From Eublepharis macularius (taxonomy: Eukaryota; Chordata; Lepidosauria; Squamata; Eublepharidae): a stretch of DNA of 64,000 nucleotides. Position 1 is the stretch's first letter. Each line of letters begins with the position of its first letter. The notes under the pieces are model-generated. The model was given only the letters and a program-made list of their open reading frames with translations. It was not told the DNA's origin and did no database searches. Made by a program: the position numbers and the translations under genes. The stretch covers positions 11,614,001 to 11,678,000 of the forward strand of contig NC_072801.1 of NCBI RefSeq assembly GCF_028583425.1, written 5' to 3'. Of this stretch, positions 23,211-35,128 are shown piece by piece.

Positions 23211-23934
23211 CTTATAATTAACTGTTTTTAATTTTTTTAATGATATTTTTACTGGTATGCCAGAAAGCTTCTAGAAAGGGGGCATATAGAGTCTCTAAAT
23301 AAATAAGAGCAACAAAACAATGGATTGTTTCAAAGGTATTTAGAATGGCACCAAACTTGAAATTAAAGTTGGAATTTTATTTTTAACACTTTAAAAACTC
23401 CCCCCCCCCATTACTGAATTGCTATAAATATCATGCAACATAGTTGCTCCTTCATATAACAAAGCCCAACCAAATCATATTATATTATTTGGACCTCCAA
23501 AAAGGCCATATATAAAAGACAAGAGGAATTCAGTTCACTGAACTTTTATCAGTTAAATAAAGCACGGGATTTTTATTTACTACCTGCTGCACTGCAGAAG
23601 CATCAGTGGAGCCTGGGTTGAGCAAGCCCCAGCGTGCTTTCACTGGCAATCTGCATCTTTTGCCAGCCTCATCGAAACTGGTGGGAGGTGTGAAGCAGCA
23701 GCACAGGGTAGACTGGAATGCCTTTCACAACTTGTTGGGCCATATACCAGGAGAAGGCCCTGCTCAGCTAAACGAAAAAGCCCCCAAAGCTCTTAGCCTT
23801 ACTTCTTAGCGAAGATGCTCCGACCCTTTCCTCATGTCGGCTGCCCTTTTCTCCACCTTTTCCAGCTGTGCAACATCCTTTTTGCAACAGACCAACCTTT
23901 GCACAGTATTCTAAATACGGCTGCACAATACAAA

Positions 23935-24012
23935 CACTGCAAAACTCCAGTGGCACCTTAAAGACTGACGGCATTTATTTCAATCTGAGCTTTCCTGAGT
24001 CACAGCTCAATT
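23935..24012 (-). repeat. Hammerhead-core short repeat, degraded (minus)
   Basis: AAAACTCCAGTGGCACCTTA then AAGACTGACGG is the reversed tail. GAGCTTTCCTGAGTCACAGC is the reversed GAAAGC and stem II. The first core element is lost. Confidence 0.65.
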
Positions 24013-25172
24013 TCCGGGGCCAACAGAACAGGTAACTGAACCCTTGGTAAGAGAGCCAAAGCCACACATTTCCCACGGGCACCACCAGGTTTCTGCCTTA
24101 GCAACCCTGCAATGCGTGAGCATGTTGGCTGGCCAGTCCACCCCGTAACACTGAGAGATAAATTGCAAATCTCTATGGATTAACACATGCCAAATTGAAA
24201 GCCTCTCTCTCCCTTTCATCCTGTTCCTAACGTTTTGCTAATGGCTCTCTATTACTGCTTGCTACTGTGAGGGAGAGGATTCGGTTCCACCAAATCCCTG
24301 CTCCTAGCAGCTCCCTGCATACCAAAGTCTGGGGGAAATATTTTGCTCCTCTCTCGGCCCTTATGATGTGCTCCGAGCTATGAAACTCCTGACGTTTCAT
24401 CATTGTCGTCTGCAGGGATACCTCTAAGACTTAATTACAACTCAAAGCAAGCAACTCTGCAGGCTGGAATATTTTTTTTAAAAAACACACTCAAGTGCTA
24501 GAACCCCCAGCCTCCTGCTCCCCCAACCATAACCATGTGACTGGGACAGCAGCCGGAATTAATCTACCCAAACGGTGTAAACCTTGCTCTGGACAGCTCC
24601 CAGCAGCTGCCTCTGGAAACACTACAGACGGCGTTTTCCCTGATGGGATTAAGAAAAAAAAATCATCTGCTGTGTACAGCCGCCATCCTTTCTGGCTATA
24701 AGTACCAGCATGAGTGACGTTAAGTGTCAGATAAAGAGCAGTGTCAGCCCATGAATTAACAAGCGTTTGGCATGGTAGCAGGAAGCCAAGTTTCCTTTTT
24801 TATAATGTTGAAAGAGAGAGGCTGCAACAGGGAAGCAGCAGAACAAGAAATATCTTTCAAGGAACAGAGAGCTCAATGCCTTCAGAAGATGCAAATGGCT
24901 TAGCGTTGCCGTTTCTTCCTTCTTGGGTCGCAGTGAAATAGTTGCAGAAGCCAGTTGGATTCCTTTTATGCCTTTGAATGGCAGACTCATATGCAATGCA
25001 ATTTAGGGGTGAATGGGTGCTCCCTCATCCCTTCTTTCCCCTTGTTTGCCAAGCATGTCAGCAATCAGCACAAAATTTCATGGGACATTTATATCCATTT
25101 GTATCCCACTTTTCAACCAGATCAGCTCTCAAAGCTGCTTATAATTAAAACCTAAGAGAGTATCACAAGGAG
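24013..25172. other. Intergenic, no gene seen
   Basis: A short repeat trace with TATCCCACTTTTCAACC near 25100 resembles a SINE 3' body. The PLE described next has inserted at its end. Confidence 0.5.
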
Positions 25173-28100
25173 ATACAAACCCAAGAGAAATTTGTGAAAC
25201 CTAACTAACAACAATAAACAACAATCATATGTTTCAATCATGTGTAATTATTGTAAATATATCAATATATCAAGTGCTATAATTTAACAAACGTTGTATG
25301 CTATATAATTCAAACCACACAACAACCATACAGCAGTGCTGAAATTCTACAGTACATTAATTTGTTAGGGGAGGTCACAGTTAAAGTGCTATGTGCTATG
25401 CCTTACAAATTCCTCAAGTCCATATAAATATTTTCTTTAAAGTGCAAGGTTCTAAGGCAAGGTGTAGTCCATTCAAGCACCCTGTGCCTCACAAATAGTT
25501 AATCCAGTAACAAACTGTTAGGACGCTGCCGAGGAAATTAGAAAGGGAAGGAGCAGTCCAACCATGAACAAGCCATTGACGGATGGACCAGTTCCTGAAA
25601 AAGCCGTTTCGGATCTTCTTCAAAGATAGCAAGATGGTACCACAAAGGGTGCTGATGCTTTTCTTAATTGTTTCCTAAGGTGCAAAGGTACAATATGATA
25701 TACAGTTGCGATAGTATAAATAGTCATAACAACATTGTTTTACAATTCCAATTGTACTCACTTAACAGTATAATAATTCCATACATGCATCAACCCCCCT
25801 CCTTCATGAAAGTCAAATACAAAGGTGCACGTATGAACAATTACAAGATGCCTATTTTATACAACGTCAACCAATTAACTAATCAGAACTATCAAAGAGA
25901 CATACCGGCCAATAGCCACCATGCATGGCAACAGGGGAAGAAATTCATTAAAGGTGACTAAAGGTAGCAGGAGAAATCATTGCTTGCGTTCAGACCTCCC
26001 GGGGCCAATGTATGTAATCTATAGATCCAAAATGTTTCCTTTCTATGAATATCAATCACAGCGGTCTCTGAACGTTTTTCCTTAGTCACATACAGTACGG
26101 TGTATTCAAAGTCCCGATCACTATGACCTGCCTCTAAAAAATGACTAACTAAGGGAGCCTCTAGAACACCATGGCGGATACAGGACTGGTGTTCGAGGAT
26201 ACGTTGTTTGACCTGACGAGTGGTGCTACCGATGTACAATAGTGCACACTTGCATCTTATTAAATAAACTACATTTTGTGTGTTACAATTACTAAAGCCC
26301 CGGGTCGTTTTTATGTCCAACCTTTGGAAGTCCCGTTTGTTGAGTACCAGAGAACAAGCCTTGCATCTTCCACAACTATAATGTCTCACAGGTAAGTGGC
26401 TAGGAACCGATGCAGTGGAGGACACAAATTCAGATCTAATTAGAAGGTCCCTGATGTTACGTGTCCTGTGAAATGCTATTACCGGGGATGCCTGGCACCC
26501 TGGTATATCTGCCACCAAATGCCAATGTTTGTAAATGGCCCTCCTAATATCATATGCGAGGGGGGGGGTATAGTCCAAAAAGCATTTCATTCTGGAGTCT
26601 ATGTTCCTTTTTTGTAAAGTTAAGAGATCTTCACGTTTTGCCAGTCTAGCCCTCTGTAGAGCTTTATCAATAATTTCAGCTGGATACCCCCTCGATGCAA
26701 ATTGTTCAGTCATTATTCTGCTATTGGTATTATAATCAACCGATCGGGTGGAATTCCTTTGTAACCTTAAAAATTGTCCAAAGGGGATGTTATCCCTTAT
26801 ATAATGTGGGTGAAATGAGCGATAATGCAAATATGACGCCCTGTCAGTTGGCTTCCTATATGGTCGAACTGCCAAACGGTTGCTATCATCCCTGAATATC
26901 GTAAGGTCCAAAAAGTCAATTTGATGTGCACTGTAGTGCCAACTAAATCGTATGTTAGGATGGATACCATCCATCCATGTGCAAAGGGACTCTGCTTCTT
27001 CCATTTCAGCATAAATGATGAGTAAATCATCCATATAGCGGCGGAATAGTATAATCTTCTCAAAGAAGGGATTATTGGTGGGGTTACAGAAAAATCTTTG
27101 TTCCAGGAAGTGCATAAACATATTAGCTACACTAGGTGCAGCAGTGCACCCCATAGCCACCCCCTTGGTCTGCAGGAAAAAAGAGTTGTCAAATTTAAAG
27201 TAATTTTGTTCCAAGACCACTTCTAACAATGAGACCAGAAAATGAGTGGGTGGCAACAAGCTAGGGCGAAGATTTAATGTGTCCTCTACCACCATCCCAG
27301 CCTCATCGTGTGGTATGCTGGTGTAGAGAGAGGGTACATCCATCATGAGTAGCACAGCTCCCTGGGGAAAAACCATCCCCTCCAGTAGGCTAATTACGTC
27401 TCTCGAGTCCTGCAAAAAGGTAGGCATCTGTTTTACAAAAGGCTGTAGAAAAGTATCAATGTACTTTGATAGGGGTTCAAGTATGGAATTAGATCCCGAT
27501 ACTATAGGTCGCCCCGGCGGGGGGTAACCCTTGTTTGTGAATCTTGGGGAGTAAATAGAACACAGGTGTCCTTGGCTGAGTATTAATAAGGGCTCTATGA
27601 GTCTGTTCATTTAGCCCAGTGCCAGTCCCTCATCTACTGTGATCCTAATTATGTTGGCAATGTGGTGAGTTGGATCATCTGGTATCGGCACATAACTGCC
27701 CCCGTCTGACAACTGTCTTCTAACCTCCCCCACATAATCTGATTTATTCAAAGCCACGATCGCCCCTCCCTTATCTGCCTCTTTAAATATTATCTCTGAG
27801 TCCGTCGCCAATTTTTCAAGTGCAGTGCGTTCCTCACGAGTAATGTTATGCCCCTTGCATATTTTATTGGATTCAATTTTACTAATTTCTTTAAGGATCA
27901 TATTTTCAAATGTGACAACATGCGGGTCATTAATGTTAGGCACAAAATTAGATTTAGTTTTAAGAACAGGCACTTCAACCGTGTAGTTGACTCACTGAAG
28001 AACAACCGCAGCTTAAGTTGCTGTATTAACTTATAAAAGTTTTCAGACCTGGATTGATATATATAAGTTAATACGGCAACTTAAGGTCAAGGCACAGGGT

Positions 28101-28402
28101 GCTTGAATGGACTACACCTTGCCTTAGCACCTTGCACTTTAAGAAAATATTTATATGGACTTGAGGAATTTGTAAGGCATAGCACATAGCACTTTAACTG
28201 TGACCTCCCCTAACAAATTAATGTACTGTAGAATTTCAGCACTGCTGTATGGTTGTTGTGTGGTTTGAATTATATAGCATACAACGTTTGTTAAATTATA
28301 GCACTTGATATATTGATATATTTACAATCATTACACGTGATTGAAACATATGATTGTTATTTATTGTTAGCTAGGTTTCACGAATTTCTCTTGGGTTTGT
28401 AT
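25173..28402 (-). mobile_element. Penelope-like element with inverted terminal repeats
   Basis: A 3.2 kb element. Segments 25173..25489 and 28090..28402 are inverted copies of each other, differing at only scattered positions. Penelope elements are known to carry pseudo-LTRs in direct or inverted order. The flanks share ATAATTAAAACCTA (25141..25154 and 28401..28414), a likely target duplication. The coding part on the minus strand carries a reverse transcriptase and a GIY-YIG endonuclease. A further 20-bp hairpin with CTTAAGTTGC arms lies at 28011..28086, just inside the right terminal repeat. The coding region has about one break, so it is a young, nearly whole copy. Confidence 0.93.
25958..27610 (-). 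CDS. Penelope-like reverse transcriptase with GIY-YIG endonuclease
   Basis: A 550-codon frame. Residues 22-38 (PRFTNKGYPPPGRPIVS) form an RT region. RT motif A has aspartate 91 in LLMMDVPSLYTSIPHDE. Motif B is at 149-165 (KGVAMGCTAAPSVANMF). Motif C is YMDD at 192-195. A linker with CxxCxxC cysteines follows at 413-419 (CGRCKAC). The GIY-YIG endonuclease runs from 446 (NVVYLIRCKCALLYIGS) with arginine 470, histidine 474, glutamate 525 in KETFWI and the closing PGGLN at 537-541. This order, with the cysteine-rich linker, fits the Neptune-type Penelope lineage. The more N-terminal RT portion (FKEADKGGAIVALNKSDYV) lies directly upstream to about 27973. The protein would prime and copy its own RNA into chromosomal DNA. 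The lineage name is inference. Confidence 0.92.
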   Translation of the reverse strand: MNRLIEPLLILSQGHLCSIYSPRFTNKGYPPPGRPIVSGSNSILEPLSKYIDTFLQPFVKQMPTFLQDSRDVISLLEGMVFPQGAVLLMMDVPSLYTSIPHDEAGMVVEDTLNLRPSLLPPTHFLVSLLEVVLEQNYFKFDNSFFLQTKGVAMGCTAAPSVANMFMHFLEQRFFCNPTNNPFFEKIILFRRYMDDLLIIYAEMEEAESLCTWMDGIHPNIRFSWHYSAHQIDFLDLTIFRDDSNRLAVRPYRKPTDRASYLHYRSFHPHYIRDNIPFGQFLRLQRNSTRSVDYNTNSRIMTEQFASRGYPAEIIDKALQRARLAKREDLLTLQKRNIDSRMKCFLDYTPPLAYDIRRAIYKHWHLVADIPGCQASPVIAFHRTRNIRDLLIRSEFVSSTASVPSHLPVRHYSCGRCKACSLVLNKRDFQRLDIKTTRGFSNCNTQNVVYLIRCKCALLYIGSTTRQVKQRILEHQSCIRHGVLEAPLVSHFLEAGHSDRDFEYTVLYVTKEKRSETAVIDIHRKETFWIYRLHTLAPGGLNASNDFSCYL

Positions 28403-28619
28403 AATTAAAACCTATCATATTTTTAAAAATTAAAAGTTGCTGAAGTTCACAGGTGCCTTGGAATTTTGCCCTTTGCAGCAGGTGAAGCTTGATGAAATGC
28501 ATCATCATCAATTGGGATCTGGAAGAATCCTTAGACTGCAGAAAGGATCATAGTGGGAGGAGCCTCTCGGCTGCTTGTCCCCCACTGTCACCCCGCCTTT
28601 CAACTGCTGATGGCTTCAG

Positions 28620-29193
28620 TGGCTGGAATCTTTTATTTATTTATTTATTAAACTTCTATCTCACCCTCTCTGCAAGTGGGCTCAGGGCGAGTTACAACAG
28701 TAAAACATAATTTACATTAAAACTTCAATAAAACCACAGAATTCCTGTTAACATCACCCACAGCGACCTTACACCCCATCCCATCCAATAATACCCAAAG
28801 AGGTGTGCAAAAATGAGGGGGGACAGGCCTTTCAGTTAAGCTGTAACTTGTATGGGGGGGGGCTCCTTACAGGAGTCTGTTTGGGAGGCTGACTATTGGA
28901 CCGGCCTCAATCATATGGCTGGCAGAACATCTCAGCCTTGCAGGCCTGCTTGAACATTAGAAGATCCTGGCAGGCCCGCGTATCCTCTGACAGAGAGTTC
29001 TACCAGGCCAGAGCCAGGACCAAAAAGGTTCTGGCTCTGGTTGAGGCCTGTCTCGCCTACCTGGGGCCTGGGATCACCAGCAGATGTTTGTTGGCTGATC
29101 TCAGCCTTTTCCGGGGCACATATAGTGAGAGGTGGTCCTGTAGGTATGCCATAGGCGTGATGACCTGTAGGTATGATGACCCTGCCCAATGAT
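28620..29193. repeat. Unclassified interspersed repeat, target of the L1 insertion
   Basis: A TTTATTTA run is followed by CTCTGCAAGTGGGCTCAGGG then a GC-rich body. It resembles the 3' end of a repeat also suggested at 32280-32420, but I cannot name the family. Confidence 0.4.
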
Positions 29194-29360
29194 AAAAAGA
29201 CTTCCCTCGGAGAGACATTGCAGACAACATCTATAAGACATTCAATTTACTTACCACCGATAAACAACAATCCACATCTGAATCGTTATTCCTTTCACCT
29301 GATATAGAAAAAGCCTTCTACTCCCTAGAAATACGCTATCTTCTTTCCCTATTACGTTTT

Positions 29361-29955
29361 ATGAACTTTGGAGGAAAATTCATACAATCCATTAGTACAA
29401 TCTATTCCCAAGCTAAAGCCCAAATTCTAACAAACAATATCACTTCACATGCAATACACATAAACAGAGGAACAAGACAGGGATGCCCCCTTTCACCCCT
29501 TTTGTTTGCCCTAGCGTTAGAACCTCTCGCAGCTGAGATTCGGAAAAACACGCGTATACATGGTGTAAAAACTGAAAACAAAATTTTGAAAACTTAGTAT
29601 GTTTGCTGACGATATCCTTTTGTCTATTATGAAACCAGAGGAATCACTACAATTGAAAGATACACTTAATTCATTCGCACAATTTTCTGGACTAAAAACC
29701 AACATTTTAAAGTCAACAATTCTCCCAGTCAATATAACTACAGCAACTAAGATCAAAATTTGTGAGATACATAAATGTCAATGGGTAGATAAATATCTCC
29801 CCTACTTAGGAGTCAACATTCCCAATAAAATAAATCATATCATCAAATATAACCATATAAAGAAAATTAAGGAAATAAAACTAGATATCCTTAAATGGAA
29901 CAAGAAACAGCTGGCCTGGCACGATAGATTGAATCTAATCAAAGCCTTTATTTGA
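29361..29955 (+). pseudogene. L1-like ORF2 reverse transcriptase remnant
   Basis: Two consecutive frames, 29361..29597 and 29599..29955, carry RT motif B (RQGCPLSPLLF) and motif C (FADD) with the following thumb region (KYLPYLGVNI, LKWNKKQLAWHDRLNLIKAF). They are offset by one stop and a short out-of-phase gap. Later C-terminal pieces appear at 30206..30619 and 31800..32024. No function is expected. Confidence 0.88.
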
Positions 29956-30906
29956 TCAAAACTTATCTTTCTTTTTCGCACTATTCCTATTCTACCAACC
30001 AAAGCTACTTTACAAAATGGCAAACTATTCTGAATAGATTTCTGTGAAACTATAGAAAACCAAGAATTTCCTTCCAAATCCTGAGACAACTCACTATTAA
30101 TGGTGGTCTCAAATATACAGATATACTAGCTTATGCCAATTCAGTCCACCTTGCTAAAAAACAAACACCCAAAATATCACGTTATTCCTCATTTTTGCTT
30201 CAATATTGGTATCCCACCCCCCCGGAAAACAACAAAATAAAAGAAATTACTGGAAAAAATTAAATATAACAAAACTTTCCGATGTAACGACAAATAAAGG
30301 TTTTAAAACAAAAGAAGAACAGACAGGCCATCTTTCCATACCATGGTTTATTTATTTTCAACTTTCTCATATGGTATCACAAATAAATTTACATGGAATA
30401 CTTCACAAACTCAAAACAGATCTCGAAAAAATTTTAGACCGAGATTTTAAAATAAATAAAGGGTTAATTTCCAAAGTATATAATATTACAAAACACCAAA
30501 CCAAAAAGTATGTCTATCAAGACAAATGGCAACATGATTGTAAAATGGAACGCACACAAGAACAATGGACCCAAATCTGGTCCTCTTCTTTATTAAAATC
30601 TCATGAAATCAATGTATGACTTCAGACTTTTAAAATTCTTACAAGATGGTATTGCACTCCCATAAAGTTATCAAAAATCACCTCGTCCCACTCCCCCCTT
30701 TGCTGGAAAAAATGTGGCGAAGCCGGCACTTATGTGCATTGTTGATGGCAGTGTCATTAATCAACAAATTTCGGAGAGAGATTCTAGAACAAATAGAACA
30801 TTATGTTCTATTATAAGATGTATTAACATCTTATAAAATTCCAATAGATCCACTGATATTTCTTGATATTTGGCAATTAGTCCAGATCCCAAATATACAT
30901 CGATCA

Positions 30907-31690
30907 AGCAAATAAACAATCATAAATAGCTATCAGATAACATACATTCCAATCAATAGTATAACACACAAACCACTATACAACCAGAACCAAGTGTGAA
31001 ATGAATCAAATGAAATCTATCAAAAGGGAGTCCTGAATAATCACAATCATTCAAAATACAGCCGTCAAGAAGTCCAAAGGCAAAGGAAGCAGAACGTAAT
31101 CGAAGTCAGCCATTCCATCCACCAGAGTCCAAGTAATGGTGTCCGCAGTGTAGATAAGGTCCAATTAATCCTGGAAGCAGCTGGCGAAAGTAACAGCCCG
31201 ACACACTGCCCGCAAAAGAGTGTTTCGCCTCATGGGCTTTCTCAGGGGCTAAAGGTCCAGACCAGATTGTAAATTGCTCTGAGCTTGAGACTGTTTCATT
31301 GACCTTTAGCCCCTGAGAAACGGACACCATTACTTGGACTCTGGTGGAAGGAATGGCTGACTTCTATTACATTCTGCTTCCTGTGCCTTTGGACTTCTTG
31401 ACGGCTGTATTTTGAATGATTGTGATTATTCAGGACTCCCTTTTGAAAGATTTCATTTGATTCATTTCACACTTGGTTCTGGCTGTATAGTGGTTTGTGT
31501 GTTATACTATTGATTGGAATGTATGTTATCCGATAGCTATTCATGATAGTTTATTTGCTTAATTATTATATTTGTGAGATATTAATGCTTTGTTCATTGC
31601 TCATTTTGTATCATTCTTGATTACCCTAGTATATTGAGTGTTTCATAGAGGGGAACTGTGGTTGTTTGTTTGGCGGTGTTCCCCCAGAGT
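30907..31690. mobile_element. Fold-back element inside the L1, with hammerhead-like core
   Basis: Arms 30907..31258 and 31301..31560 are inverted copies. The right arm lacks the 93 bases corresponding to 31146..31238. The loop is 42 bases. On the minus strand the left arm carries CTGAGAA, AGCCCATGAGGC, GAAAC at about 31218..31244, a hammerhead-like core with a 3-bp GCC/GGC stem II. About 130 more bases (to 31690) lie before the L1 resumes. The flanks CCCAAATATACATCGATCAA and CCCAAACATACATCCACAAC look like a diverged target duplication. Inverted pseudo-LTRs of a Penelope-like element are the best explanation. Confidence 0.75.
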
Positions 31691-32435
31691 GCCTCTTTAG
31701 TTGAAGACCCAAACATACATCCACAACTCAGATCAAGCCTTTTGACTGCAGCAAAGGTCACTGATAGCTCTTAATTGGAAAAACCATCTCCCTCCATCAG
31801 TGCCACACTGGCATTTTCGAATCTGGGACCAATTCATCATCAAAAAAATTACCGATAAGAGCCAATGTGCTAATTCACCTAATAAAAGAACAGATTTTTA
31901 TGAAGAATGGATGCCATTTTTGAGTTTATTGGGAAAAAAACCGACATGCAGCCCTCAAGCTATCGATATCGCACTATTTTGGAAGCATGATGGTTATACT
32001 TATGCTACTTGCGCAATGTTATGAAAGTTATCCCAAAGTGAAGTCTACTTTTCTGCGGTGATATATCTGTATAGCATCTAAGTTTTCAACAGGTCATAAT
32101 AGTTAACCGTATAATAATTCTGTATTTCATCTCTATATGTATTAAGCTGTGTTATTAATTTAATAAAGAATATTAAAAAAGACTTCCCTCCTGGAAGTGA
32201 GCCCCAACAAAAATAATCTAGGCAGCACAGAGAGCCTCCTTCTACATAGCACTGGTACTTTCGGTTTCGTGATCTTATTATTTATATTTATTTATTTAAT
32301 TCAATTTATATTCTGCCCTCCCCGCATCAGCAGGCTAAGGGCGGATTACAATCTTGCACAGACCCATGTAGGGCCCAGTTCCAGAGCTGACAAAGAGCTG
32401 CTCAAACTCCAAAGGAAGCATTTTCTGCGGGACGG

Positions 32436-32690
32436 CTTGAGGATAATAATAATAATAATAATAACATTCGATTTATATACCGCCCTTCAGGACAACTTAA
32501 TGCCCACTCAGAGCGGTTTACAAAGTGTTATTATTACCCCACAACAATCACCCTGTGAGGTGGGTGGGGCTAAGAGAGCTCAAGAGAACTGTGACTCGCC
32601 CAAGGTCACCCAGCTGGCTTTGTGGAGGAGTGGGGAATCAAACCCGGCTCTCCAGATTAGAGTCCCGTGCTCTTAACCACTACACCAAAC
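32436..32690 (-). mobile_element. tRNA SINE, near full length (family A)
   Basis: In reverse it carries ATTCGATTTATATACCGCCC, then CCACTCAGAGCGGTTTACAA, then GGGGAATCAAACCC and TTAACCACTACACCAAAC. An (AAT)n run at its 3' end (32443..32463) is the SINE tail. Confidence 0.88.
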
Positions 32691-32699
32691 ATAAGCTGC

Positions 32700-34774
32700 A
32701 CACTTTCCTGATTGCAAAGACGGAGACAGTAAGGAAGTCAGTGCTTGTAACCTCCTAGCCCCAGGAGATGGAGGATATTTATTTGCTTCACTCATCGTCC
32801 ACCTTGTTTGCTGAGCCTCAAGGCAGATGACTTAAAAAAAAATACAGTAAGAAAAATGTAATAATACAATAAGCACATAAACTGTACACATTGTGCAGTG
32901 GTAACTGGTTGTGATCTAAATAAATCAAACTCAATTTATTAGAGTATTTAAAAAAATAAGTCGTTTAAACATTTACACATCCACTGCACCTATTTGAGAG
33001 TTACATTTCCTACATCAGACATGACACAGGATTTTCTGTCACCCCATCCTAGGATGAGAATTAAGTTATTTGGCCTGGGGTGTGACCAGTAACACACCCC
33101 AGATACAGGCACTATAGCTCACAATACATAACATCGAAAACAACACAATGCCAGGACAAATATTTTGCATAAGGTTAGATCCTGTTCAGCATTAACAGAG
33201 CAATACCACATAAATGCCGACTTTCCTGCCCCTCCTCTGCTGCTGCAGTGGTCCATTCCCCTCTTGAGTCAGCAGATCCCCAGAATCGAGGGGGAGGTCA
33301 GAAGGGGGGGGAGGGGTGCTGTAAGAAGAGGGAATTGGTAAAAATTGCCTTGCTCCTCTTCCACAAGCAGGTGTGCCTACCCGCAAGGGGGCAGGGTATT
33401 TGGAATCCAAACTGCAGCTGCAGAGAAAAGGCTGATCCCAAAGTAAGCTTCTTCCTCCAAGCACCAGGATACGGTAGATTCATATGCAAGAAATGTCCCC
33501 CTGGTCTTCAGACAGTATCTGTTACTGCTCAGTATACATCAAAGCTGCAGCAATTTCCACACCAGGGACAGTCAGCTGGCAGGACAGATCTGCCACCTCC
33601 CCCTTCTCTGCCGCGGCACTTTTGTGACAAGATCCACCCATGTCCTCCCTTCAACTAGATTTTAACTGTTACACGGCAAAGCCATTCCACCTGCCAAAGA
33701 CATCCCTTCTAGCGTACACATTTCCAGCACCTTGAAATGTGATTTATGCCCTCTTGCTACGTGAGAAAAATTGGGCTTGGTTTCATCTCTGCATCCTTTT
33801 TGGACCTCGCAGCTTTGGGAACCATGCATGTTGTTGTGGAGGGTCGGAGAGCTGTGGCTGGCATCTCTCTCTGCTTTCTGGTTGCAGAGTGGCGGGGAGA
33901 CAATCAATAGAGTGATCAATGGGGAGAGCAGGCCCTCTGTCTTCGGTCTGGAGAGAAGATGAGTGATGGCAGTTGCTCTTTCATACATCAATCAAGATGA
34001 GCCACCAAGACATACATAGTGACTGAGGGGAGGATGGTGGATCTTTCTCGTAAAAACCACAGTGTCTTCCCAAGTTAATTCTCTGAAGAAGAAGTGGAGA
34101 AGACAGCCATGCAAACTCACTGGTGGAACTGTAGAAGGCAAAGACAACTTTTGAGGGGCACACATCACTTAAGGCTAAAAATTGTATGTATGTATGTATA
34201 CATGTGTATAGAAATGCTCTATGCCAATTAAGTATGACCACATGTGTAAGATTTTGAGATAAAGGTATGCCTCTTGCAAGACAGAGACAGCCAGAAGATA
34301 AAGGAGTTAGGAACCTTGTTCAGTTGATACTATATTCTTTAGCAAAAGCCAGAAATGGCTGCTAATTCTATTATCTTCTAACTTGCATGGCAAAATGCCT
34401 CCCCTCTTTGCTGAAGATTTGTTTTTGCTTCTGAGTCTTTGAAGAGTTTGCCTCGGAGCATCTGTGGTTCGAGTGCCACAGGAAACTCCAGACACTGGTG
34501 GTGTGTTTGCATTGTGCATTTTGGAATCAATGTGTTTTAGGCCACAAAACAACTTATGAGGGGGAGAGGAGGTCACTCCAACTGATTTTTCAGGGGCCAT
34601 CACTTTGGCCTTACAGTGTGCCGTTCCAACCGCACAGCACTGTCTCATGCTCTTATAGTGAAACTTAAAAGCCCCCCTGCCCCAAACACAAGCTGAGGGC
34701 CGAAGACACACATTTTTTAAAAAGGCAGATGCTTCCTCAGAGTGGCTTCTGTTGGGCCTACAGTCCCCCCCTCC
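32700..34774. other. Intergenic DNA, no gene seen
   Basis: No recognisable coding exon. A short (TGTA)n run is at about 34185-34203. The 3' untranslated end of IQCE could reach into the right part. Confidence 0.5.
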
Positions 34775-35128
34775 CAGGGGTCACTTCGTAGAAAAAGAGC
34801 TGGAGGAACTCATTAGCATAACTCATTAGCATATGCCACACCCCCTGACATCACCTATCCTGGTTGTTTTGGACCCAATCCTGGCCATTCAGGACTAAAA
34901 TTGGGCCCAAAATGGCAAAAAAGGGGCTGAAAATGGCCAAAAAGGGGCCCAAAATGGTCAGGATCGGGCCGCTGATGAGCGGGAGAGTGATCCACCACCC
35001 GTCAGAGGCCCGATCCGGGCTGTTTTGGCCCAAACCGGCTGTCAGGTGGGGGGGGCACCTATCATGTGACCTCTTTGGGGACCTGCCGGAACTGCGTTCC
35101 GGCACGTTCCCCCTCGAAATGAGCCCTG
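34775..35128. mobile_element. hAT MITE of a second family
   Basis: A perfect 8-bp duplication CCCCCTCC flanks it (34767..34774 and 35129..35136). The ends CAGGGGTCACTTCGTAGAAA and CCCTCGAAATGAGCCCTG are short inverted termini. The interior has repeated GGGCCCAAAATGG-like motifs. The right subterminal GAACTGCGTTCCGGC resembles the five-copy family, so the two may share a transposase. Confidence 0.9.

Larger units (their letters stand above)
29209..32175 (+). mobile_element. 5'-truncated L1-like LINE with nested insertion
   Basis: A perfect 15-bp duplication AAAAAGACTTCCCTC flanks the element (29194..29208 and 32176..32190). The 3' end is an AT-rich tail with TAATAAAGAATATTAAAA. The RT signatures NRGTRQGCPLSPLLFALALE (from 29466) and MFADDILLSIMKPEES (from 29599) are L1-clade. 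The RT frame is broken by a stop between these two motifs (after 29594) and by further changes. The N-terminal endonuclease is absent. A fold-back element sits inside at 30907..31690. Confidence 0.9.

Noticed and set aside
33192-33991. Overlapping frames of 90-136 codons in the intergenic region
   Set aside because: No domain, no splice-supported extension and no conserved motif. They are consistent with chance.
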